Shown: in pieces, positions 7,752 to 12,680 of the stretch
How positions within the stretch are numbered: position 1 is the first letter of the stretch
How the letters are laid out: every line of letters begins with the position of its first letter
Assembly (NCBI GenBank): GCA_964569315.1
Contig: CAZMUZ010000087.1
Location: forward strand, 1-16,402
Source of the DNA: CADEFF01 sp964569315
Lineage (GTDB): Bacteria > Pseudomonadota > Alphaproteobacteria > Dongiales > Dongiaceae
DNA: 16,402 nucleotides
Reading direction: 5' to 3'
The notes under the pieces: generated by a model
Database searches by the model: none
Told to the model about the DNA's origin: nothing
Seen by the model: only the letters and a program-made list of their open reading frames with translations
Made by a program: the position numbers and the translations under genes

Positions 7752-8358
7752 CGCTCAATCGGAGGATTGTTCCCGAGGGGTCGGACCGGCTCGGCACGGT
7801 CTCGACCGTCATTGTCCAGTCTTTGGCCGCGTCGGTCAATTCGGCATCCGCCTGCTTCCCCTTGAGGAACAGGCATTGAGCGCCCGGCCCCAGAAATGGC
7901 GCAACCATTCCAAGCAGTTGCCGGACCGGCGCCACGGCGCGGGCGATCACGGCCTCGACCGGGAACGGCGCCAGCGCCTCGATGCGGACCCCGTGGATCG
8001 TCACCGAGTCTCTCACCGCCGGAGCGGCCAGCCGCGCCGCTTCCGCGAGGAAAACCGCCTTCCGCTTGTCCGATTCGACGAGATGGGTGTCCGGCACCCC
8101 CATGCAGGCCAGCACCAGCCCGGGGAAGCCCGCCCCGGTCCCGACATCGAGGATGGTCCGGGTCCCTTCGGGAAGCAGCGGCAGGAGCTGCGCCGAATCG
8201 AGCATATGACGCTGCCAGAGCGTGGTTAGCGATTCCTTTCCGACGAGGTTGATCCGGGGGTTCCAGCGCTCGAGCGCGGCGGCATAGCGTTCGAGCCGGT
8301 CCATTGTTTCACGTGAAACACCGGTTTCGCGCTGGAAACCCTCCGCCGTGAGAGGCAT
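7735..8358 (-). CDS. rsmG: 16S rRNA (guanine(527)-N(7))-methyltransferase RsmG
   Basis: An S-adenosylmethionine-dependent enzyme that methylates N7 of G527 (E. coli numbering) in 16S rRNA; its loss is known to give low-level streptomycin resistance in other bacteria. The product has 207 residues. The SAM-binding motif is LDVGTGAGFPG (70-80), preceded by NPRINLVGKESLTTLWQRHMLDS, which is typical of the family, and followed by LVESDKRKAVFL. Residues VSRET (14-18) are encoded by a perfect parS site. The ATG overlaps the mnmG stop by one base (TGATG), so mnmG-rsmG-parA-parB are tightly linked. The gene was formerly named gidB. Confidence 0.97.
   Translation of the reverse strand: MPLTAEGFQRETGVSRETMDRLERYAAALERWNPRINLVGKESLTTLWQRHMLDSAQLLPLLPEGTRTILDVGTGAGFPGLVLACMGVPDTHLVESDKRKAVFLAEAARLAAPAVRDSVTIHGVRIEALAPFPVEAVIARAVAPVRQLLGMVAPFLGPGAQCLFLKGKQADAELTDAAKDWTMTVETVPSRSDPSGTILRLSDVRRR
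8305..8320. promoter_or_regulatory. parS: parS site inside rsmG
   Basis: TGTTTCACGTGAAACA is a perfect 16-bp palindrome identical to the bacterial parS consensus bound by ParB. It lies in the rsmG coding region and spells codons for V14-S15-R16-E17-T18 plus the last base of G13. It is about 3.2 kb from the middle of parA-parB-proximal sequences' far end and lies 2.0 kb from the second parS. Confidence 0.95.
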
Positions 8359-10238
8359 CAGGCGCTCAGCCGCTCCCGACCCCGCAAATGCCGCAGCAGC
8401 GCGGTCAGGGCGGCGGGGGTCACCCCGGCGATCCGGGCGGCGGCCCCCAAGGTCGCCGGACGGGCCTGGCCCAGCTTTTCCCGCATCTCGGTCGAAAGGC
8501 CGCCGATCCCGCCGTAATCCAGCGCCGGCGGCAGCAGCAGCGCCTCGTCGCGCCGGAAAGCGTGGATATCGGCAGCCTGACGCTCGATATAGCCGGCATA
8601 GCGGCCATCGATCTCGAGCTGCTCGGCCACGGCCGGCGCCAGGCCCCGAAGCTCGGGCCAGTAGCCGGCCAGCGCCGCCAGATCGATCTCCCGGTAGCGC
8701 AGCAGCTCCAGCGCCGTCCGGCGGACGCCGTCGAGATTGACCGGAAATCCCGCGTTGCGGAGCCGGTTCGGGCTGTCGGAGAGCCGGGTCAGCAGGGCCC
8801 GGCCGGCCTCGATCTCGGCGCGCTTGGCGGCAAAGGCCCGGGCCCTGGCGCCGCCGACGCAGCCAACCGCGAGCCCGAGCGGGGTCAGCCGCTGGTCGGC
8901 ATTGTCGGCGCGCAGCAACAGGCGATATTCGGCGCGGGAGGTGAACATCCGGTAGGGCTCGGTCGTGCCGCGGGTGACCAGGTCATCCACCAGCACGCCC
9001 ATATAGCCGTCGGCCCGGTCGAGCCGGAATTCCCGCCCGTCCCCGCCGACCCCGCCCCCGCCGGCCTTCAGGGCGGCATTGATCCCGGCCAGGAGCCCCT
9101 GCGCCGCCGCCTCCTCATAGCCGGTGGTGCCGTTGATCTGGCCGGCGAAAAAGAGCCCGGGAATGCGGTGCGTCTCGAGGGCGGGCGTCAATTCGCGCGG
9201 ATCGACGAAATCATACTCGATCGCATAGCCCGGCCGGATCATCGCCGCCCGCTCGAGCCCCGGGATGGTGCCCAGGATCTCCCGCTGCAGCGCAGCCGGC
9301 AGCGCGGTCGAGATCCCGTTCGGATAGACCGTATGATCCTCGAGCCCTTCCGGCTCGAGGAAGATCTGGTGCCGCTCCTTGTCCCGGAACCGCACCACCT
9401 TGTCCTCGATCGAGGGACAGTAGCGCGGGCCCCGGCTCTCGATCTGACCGGAATAGATCGGGGAGAGCCCGATATTGGCCGCGATCAGAGCATGGGTCGC
9501 GGCCGTGGTGAAGGTGATGCCGCAATCGATCTGGGGCGTGTCGATCCGCTCGGTGAGGAAGGACATGGGCGGCGGCGGGCGTTCGCCCGGCTGGTTCTCC
9601 AGCCCGGCCCAGTCGATGGTGCGGCCGTCCAGCCGCGGCGGGGTCCCGGTCTTGAGGCGGCCCATGCGGAAGCCGCGGTCAGCCAGCGCACGGGCCAGGC
9701 CCAGCGAGGGCGCCTCGCCCATCCGCCCCGCCGCCTGGCGCTCGGTGCCGATATGGATGAGCCCGCGCAGGAAGGTGCCGGTGGTGATGACGAGCGCGCC
9801 GCAGGCAATGACCCGCCCGTCTCCGGTGACGAGCCCGGCCACCCGCCCGTCCGCGCCGATTTCCAGCGCCTCGGCGCTGCCCTCCGCGATCTCCAGCCCC
9901 GGCTGCTCGGCCAGCAGCGCCTGTATGGCGGCCCTATAGAGCTTCCGGTCGGCCTGGGCCCGGGGCCCCCGCACGGCCGGCCCCTTGCTGCGATTGAGGA
10001 TCCGGAACTGGATGCCGCCCCGGTCGATGGCACGGGCCATGAGGCCGTCGAGCGCGTCGATCTCCCGCACCAGATGGCCCTTGGCGAGGCCGCCGATGGC
10101 GGGATTGCAGGACATCTCGCCGATGGTGGCGCGCGCATGGGTCAGCAGCAGGGTCCGCGCACCCATGCGCGCGGCCGCGGCCGCGGCCTCGGTGCCGGCA
10201 TGGCCGCCGCCTACCACGATGACGTCGCAGGAATCCAT
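8358..10238 (-). CDS. mnmG: tRNA uridine-5-carboxymethylaminomethyl(34) modification enzyme MnmG
   Basis: The FAD-dependent partner of MnmE. The complex installs the carboxymethylaminomethyl (or aminomethyl) group at C5 of the wobble uridine in a set of tRNAs, using methylene-tetrahydrofolate. The 626-residue length is normal. The FAD-binding motif is GGGHAGTEAA (10-19). Conserved cysteines are C44 (SCNPAIGGLAKGHLVREIDA) and C274 (GPRYCPSIEDKVVRF), matching the two catalytic cysteines of the family. A second signature is AGQINGTTGYEEAAAQG (around 365-380). No Shine-Dalgarno precedes the ATG, and a good promoter lies so close that the mRNA would have only about 2 nt of leader. It heads the mnmG-rsmG-parA-parB unit. 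Formerly gidA. Confidence 0.98.
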   Translation of the reverse strand: MDSCDVIVVGGGHAGTEAAAAAARMGARTLLLTHARATIGEMSCNPAIGGLAKGHLVREIDALDGLMARAIDRGGIQFRILNRSKGPAVRGPRAQADRKLYRAAIQALLAEQPGLEIAEGSAEALEIGADGRVAGLVTGDGRVIACGALVITTGTFLRGLIHIGTERQAAGRMGEAPSLGLARALADRGFRMGRLKTGTPPRLDGRTIDWAGLENQPGERPPPPMSFLTERIDTPQIDCGITFTTAATHALIAANIGLSPIYSGQIESRGPRYCPSIEDKVVRFRDKERHQIFLEPEGLEDHTVYPNGISTALPAALQREILGTIPGLERAAMIRPGYAIEYDFVDPRELTPALETHRIPGLFFAGQINGTTGYEEAAAQGLLAGINAALKAGGGGVGGDGREFRLDRADGYMGVLVDDLVTRGTTEPYRMFTSRAEYRLLLRADNADQRLTPLGLAVGCVGGARARAFAAKRAEIEAGRALLTRLSDSPNRLRNAGFPVNLDGVRRTALELLRYREIDLAALAGYWPELRGLAPAVAEQLEIDGRYAGYIERQAADIHAFRRDEALLLPPALDYGGIGGLSTEMREKLGQARPATLGAAARIAGVTPAALTALLRHLRGRERLSA

Positions 10239-10246
10239 GGCGCGGC

Positions 10247-10275
10247 AATTTAGTGAGGGGGTCGGCGCGAGTCAA
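10247..10275 (-). promoter_or_regulatory. mnmG promoter, predicted to give a near-leaderless mRNA
   Basis: On the minus strand TTGACT (10275-10270) matches five of six -35 bases. A 17-bp spacer separates it from TAAATT (10252-10247), four of six -10 bases. Transcription is expected at about 10240, two bases before the mnmG ATG at 10238. The absence of a ribosome binding site in front of mnmG fits leaderless initiation. The -35 shares two T residues with the terminator U-tract upstream. Confidence 0.65.
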
Positions 10276-10299
10276 AAACCGTGCGCAATCCTGCGCACG
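10274..10299 (-). terminator. Intrinsic terminator after mnmE
   Basis: On the minus strand an 8-bp perfect GC-rich stem (10299-10292 with 10287-10280) closes a 4-nt loop. One G follows, then five Ts (10278-10274). This is the form of a Rho-independent terminator. It is 46 nt after the mnmE stop and would separate mnmE from mnmG transcription. Confidence 0.7.
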
Positions 10300-10308
10300 A
10301 ACCTCGAT

Positions 10309-10324
10309 TGTTTCACGTGAAACA
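10309..10324. promoter_or_regulatory. parS: parS site between mnmE and mnmG
   Basis: A second perfect copy of TGTTTCACGTGAAACA, identical to the parS consensus. It lies in the mnmE-mnmG gap, 21 bp after the mnmE stop and about 34 bp upstream of the mnmG -35. ParB loaded here could spread over the mnmG promoter; any regulatory effect is inference. Confidence 0.96.
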
Positions 10325-10345
10325 GCAGATACGAGGCAGAGAAGC

Positions 10346-11689
10346 CTATTTGCCGATGCAGAACTGCGCGAAGATCCGGTCGAGAATATCCTCGACATCG
10401 ACCCTTCCGGTGATCCGGCCGACGGACCGCGTCGCCAGGCGAAGATCCTCGGCCAGCAGCTCCGGCAGCTCGACCTGACCGGCCCGGTCGAGGGCCGCCG
10501 CCGCGGCTTCCAGCGCCTCGCGATGCCGCGCGCGAGTGAGGACCGGCGAGGCCCCGACCGCCATGGCACCCGCCGCCATCCGGCCGAGCCGGTCGCGCAG
10601 CGCCTCCATGCCGACCCCCGTCAGAGCCGAAACCGGCAGGGCAGCGACGCCATCGATCGCGGCCGGGGCCTCGACCGGGGTCGGGGCGGCGAGATCGGCC
10701 TTGTTGGCGACCAGGATCGCCCGATCGGCGGGCAGGGCGCGGAGCTCGGCCGGGACCGACCCCGGCGCGCTCGCATCGAGCACCCCGATCCAGAGATCCG
10801 CCGCACGGGCCCGCGCCATTGCTCGGCGAACCCCCTCGCTCTCGATCTCGTCCGCCGAGAGCCGCAAGCCCGCCGTATCGGCCAGAATCACCGGATAGCC
10901 GCCAATATCGAGATGCGCCTCGATCACGTCGCGGGTGGTGCCGGCGACAGCTGAGACGATGGCCGCATCGCGTTTTACTAAGTAATTGAAAATGCTTGAT
11001 TTTCCAGAGTTGGGCGGGCCGACCAGGGCAACCGACAGCCCGTCGCGGAGACGTTCGCCGCGATGCGCGTCCCCGATATGGGCCGTTATTTCCCGGCGGA
11101 GCGCCCCGATCCCCTGCCGTACCCGGTCGATGAGACCGGCGGGGAGGTCCTCCTCCGGAAAATCGATCGCCGCTTCGAGTTCCGCCAGCATCCCGACCAG
11201 CCGCTCGCGCCAGCTTTCATAGAGCCGGCCGAGCTCGCCTTCGAGCTGGCGGAGGGCGAGCTTCCGCTGCGCCTCGGTCTCCGCCATCACCAGATCGGCG
11301 AGCCCCTCCGCGGCGGTGAGGTCGAGCTTGCCGTTGAGGAAAGCGCGCTTGGTGAACTCGCCCGGCTCGGCGAGGCGGAATCCCGCGATGCGGCCGAGCG
11401 CATCGAGCGCGCGCGCCAGCACGGCGGGGCCGCCATGAAGATGCAGCTCGAGCAGATCCTCGCCGGTGAAGCTCGCCGGGCCCGGGAACCAGAGCAGGAT
11501 CGCCTCGTCGATCGGCGTGCCGTCGGTCGGGTGGGAAATCCGGCACCGGGTCGCGCGGCGCGGCACGGGCATGGTTTCGACGCCGAGCCTGCGGACGGCA
11601 TCCGCCGCCGCGGGCCCGGAGACGCGCAGCATCGCGACCCCCGACCGGCCGGGCGCGGTCGCCAGCGCGAAGATCGTCGCTTCCGTCAT
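10346..11689 (-). CDS. mnmE: tRNA modification GTPase MnmE
   Basis: The GTPase partner of MnmG in wobble-uridine modification of tRNA. The product has 447 residues. The N-terminal tetrahydrofolate-binding domain (1-120) includes PGRSGVAMLRVSGP, SFTGEDLLELHLHGG and EPGEFTKRAFLNGKLDL. A helical domain flanks the inserted G domain, which has G1 GPPNSGKS (224-231), G2 TTRD (251-254), G3 DTAG (271-274) and G4 NKAD (329-332). The protein ends in the conserved CIGK, with C444. The frame is open well upstream, but the ATG at 11689 (MTEATIFALAT) matches the family N-terminus. It follows the ferredoxin gene by 32 nt and is probably cotranscribed with it. It ends before an intrinsic terminator. Formerly trmE. 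Confidence 0.98.
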   Translation of the reverse strand: MTEATIFALATAPGRSGVAMLRVSGPAAADAVRRLGVETMPVPRRATRCRISHPTDGTPIDEAILLWFPGPASFTGEDLLELHLHGGPAVLARALDALGRIAGFRLAEPGEFTKRAFLNGKLDLTAAEGLADLVMAETEAQRKLALRQLEGELGRLYESWRERLVGMLAELEAAIDFPEEDLPAGLIDRVRQGIGALRREITAHIGDAHRGERLRDGLSVALVGPPNSGKSSIFNYLVKRDAAIVSAVAGTTRDVIEAHLDIGGYPVILADTAGLRLSADEIESEGVRRAMARARAADLWIGVLDASAPGSVPAELRALPADRAILVANKADLAAPTPVEAPAAIDGVAALPVSALTGVGMEALRDRLGRMAAGAMAVGASPVLTRARHREALEAAAAALDRAGQVELPELLAEDLRLATRSVGRITGRVDVEDILDRIFAQFCIGK

Positions 11690-11721
11690 GGGATGCGCCC
11701 CGACGCCCGGCGCCGCTTGGG

Positions 11722-12084
11722 TCAGCTCGCCGGCTTGTCGTCCGGCTGCAGCATGAGCCGTTCGACCCGACCGCCCTCGATGAGATGGGTGCGCAGCACC
11801 TCGTCGATCTCCTCGCGCGTCGTGCAGCGGTACCAGACGCCTTCGGGATAGATCACCATCGTCGGCCCGAGCTCGCAGCGATCGAGGCAGCCGGCGCTGT
11901 TGATGCGCACATCGGCAAGACCGAATTCCTTGGCGCGCGCCTTCATATAGTCGCGCAGCTTCTCCGCGCCCTTCGCCTTGCAGCAGCCGCGCGGATGGCC
12001 GGCCGGCCGCTCGTTGGTGCAGCAGAACACGTGATGGCGATAGAAAAGCGGCGGGTCGGCGCCCGCCCCGTTCGATTGCGTCAT
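11722..12084 (-). CDS. (2Fe-2S) thioredoxin-like ferredoxin domain protein
   Basis: A 120-residue soluble protein of the thioredoxin-like [2Fe-2S] ferredoxin family. The expected cluster ligands are C22 (CTNER), C35 (CKAKGAEKL) and C66/C70 (INSAGCLDRCELGP). The downstream VIYPEGVWYRCTTREEIDEVLRTHL is the family's characteristic end. Additional cysteines C21, C34 and C87 are present, so the ligand at the first two positions has a neighbouring alternative. The electron partner is unknown. The start is ATG at 12084, overlapping the DUF6489 stop by 4 nt (ATGA). The same frame stays open through the assembly gap, but that is not evidence for a longer protein. It sits directly before mnmE; no functional link is established. 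Confidence 0.9.
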   Translation of the reverse strand: MTQSNGAGADPPLFYRHHVFCCTNERPAGHPRGCCKAKGAEKLRDYMKARAKEFGLADVRINSAGCLDRCELGPTMVIYPEGVWYRCTTREEIDEVLRTHLIEGGRVERLMLQPDDKPAS

Positions 12085-12329
12085 TCGCCGGCACCCTTCT
12101 TGCCGCCGGTCATGCTTTCCCAGAACGACTTCTGCATCTTCTCCAACCCTTCGAAGCCGCTCGGCAACCAGGTCTTCAGCAACGCGTCCGCATCCATGGA
12201 TTTGAGCGCCGCCGTCATGCGCGCCTCGACTTCCTTCATGAGCGCGTCCTGCATCGGGGCGACGTCGGGCAGGCCGAAGAATGCCCGCGCTTCCGCCGGC
12301 GTGCAATCGATGTCGAGCTTGATCTTCAT
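12081..12329 (-). CDS. DUF6489 family protein
   Basis: A small 82-residue protein matching the DUF6489 family of alphaproteobacteria, recognised from MKIKLDIDCTPAEARAFFGLPDV and the WLPSGFEGLEKMQKSFWESM segment. No signal peptide or membrane segment is seen. The N-terminal strand-like start is followed by charged amphipathic helices (ALMKEVEARMTAALKSMDADALLKTW). Function is unknown. It heads the operon with the ferredoxin gene (4-nt ATGA overlap) and mnmE. It has the best Shine-Dalgarno of the window, and an 18-bp tandem repeat runs right up to that site, so the repeat is likely transcribed in the leader of this gene. Confidence 0.85.
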   Translation of the reverse strand: MKIKLDIDCTPAEARAFFGLPDVAPMQDALMKEVEARMTAALKSMDADALLKTWLPSGFEGLEKMQKSFWESMTGGKKGAGE

Positions 12330-12335
12330 CGGCGT

Positions 12336-12341
12336 ACCTCC
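12336..12341 (-). promoter_or_regulatory. Strong Shine-Dalgarno of the DUF6489 gene
   Basis: GGAGGT on the minus strand lies 6 nt before the ATG at 12329. Its first two bases (GG) are the end of the first 18-bp repeat unit, so the repeat array abuts and partly forms the ribosome binding site. Confidence 0.85.
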
Positions 12342-12566
12342 GTTCTTGCTTCAGTGGCCGTTCTTGCTTCAGTGGCCGTTCTTGCTTCAGTGGCNNNNNN
12401 NNNNNNNNNNNNNNNNNNNNNNNNNNNNNNNNNNNNNNNNNNNNNNNNNNNNNNNNNNNNNNNNNNNNNNNNNNNNNNNNNNNNNNNNNNNNNNCCGTTC
12501 TTGCTTCAGTGGCCGTTCTTGCTTCAGTGGCCGTTCTTGCTTCAGTGGCGTTTCTTGCCTTTGCGG
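12340..12566. repeat. 18-bp tandem repeat array interrupted by an assembly gap
   Basis: The unit CCGTTCTTGCTTCAGTGG is repeated without a mismatch. Three copies stand left of the gap (12340-12357, 12358-12375, 12376-12393) plus the first base of a fourth. Three stand right of it (12495-12512, 12513-12530, 12531-12548). A degenerate seventh unit (12549-12566) matches 12 of 18 bases and may be the ancestral edge. The units are back to back with no spacers, so this is a minisatellite and not a CRISPR. The unit is visibly less GC-rich than the surrounding DNA. It lies in the divergent region between the DUF6489 and thioredoxin-domain genes. The real copy number is unknown because of the Ns. Confidence 0.95.
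12395..12494. other. Assembly gap (100 Ns)
   Basis: Exactly 100 N characters, which is a customary placeholder for a gap of unknown length. The same 18-bp repeat stands on both sides, so the missing bases are most likely further repeat units that short reads could not resolve. Confidence 0.98.
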
Positions 12567-12607
12567 CCCCGCGGCGGGGGTTCAAGCTGCCGGCCGCGGC
12601 TCCCACC

Positions 12608-12615
12608 TATATAGT
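12608..12615 (+). promoter_or_regulatory. Candidate -10 region of the thioredoxin-domain gene
   Basis: TATATAGT is a short AT-rich island in GC-rich DNA. TATAGT (12610-12615) matches five of six -10 bases. No good -35 is found 16-18 bp upstream. The overlapping palindrome CTATATAG (12607-12614) also gives a -10-like sequence on the other strand, so the site could serve either direction. Confidence 0.35.
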
Positions 12616-12642
12616 AGCCGATCCACGGGTCTTGCGGCCCCT

Positions 12643-12661
12643 GCCGGCACGCTTTGCCGGC
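12643..12661 (+). promoter_or_regulatory. Hairpin just before the thioredoxin-domain gene RBS
   Basis: A perfect 7-bp stem (12643-12649 with 12655-12661) closes a 5-nt loop. It ends 3 nt before the GGAG (12665-12668) that serves as ribosome binding site for the ATG at 12681. It would form in the mRNA leader; any effect on translation is inference. Confidence 0.45.
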
Positions 12662-12680
12662 GCTGGAGAAAGATGTCCCC

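Noticed and set aside
8388..10253. A 621-codon plus-strand frame opposite mnmG
   Set aside because: Shadow frame of a highly conserved gene, with composition typical of antisense GC-rich frames.
10239..10345. Replication origin between mnmE and mnmG
   Set aside because: The gap is only 107 bp and shows no cluster of DnaA boxes or AT-rich unwinding region, although this gene neighbourhood is often near oriC.
12028..12033. Third parS candidate around a CACGTG core
   Set aside because: Only the central six bases fit; the flanking bases do not form the TGTTT...AAACA arms.
12340..12566. CRISPR array
   Set aside because: The repeats are 18 bp, directly adjacent, with no spacers and no cas genes.
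12085..12606. Longer ferredoxin gene extending through the repeat and the Ns
   Set aside because: Frame continuity depends on the placeholder gap length, and the stretch overlaps the real DUF6489 gene in another frame.
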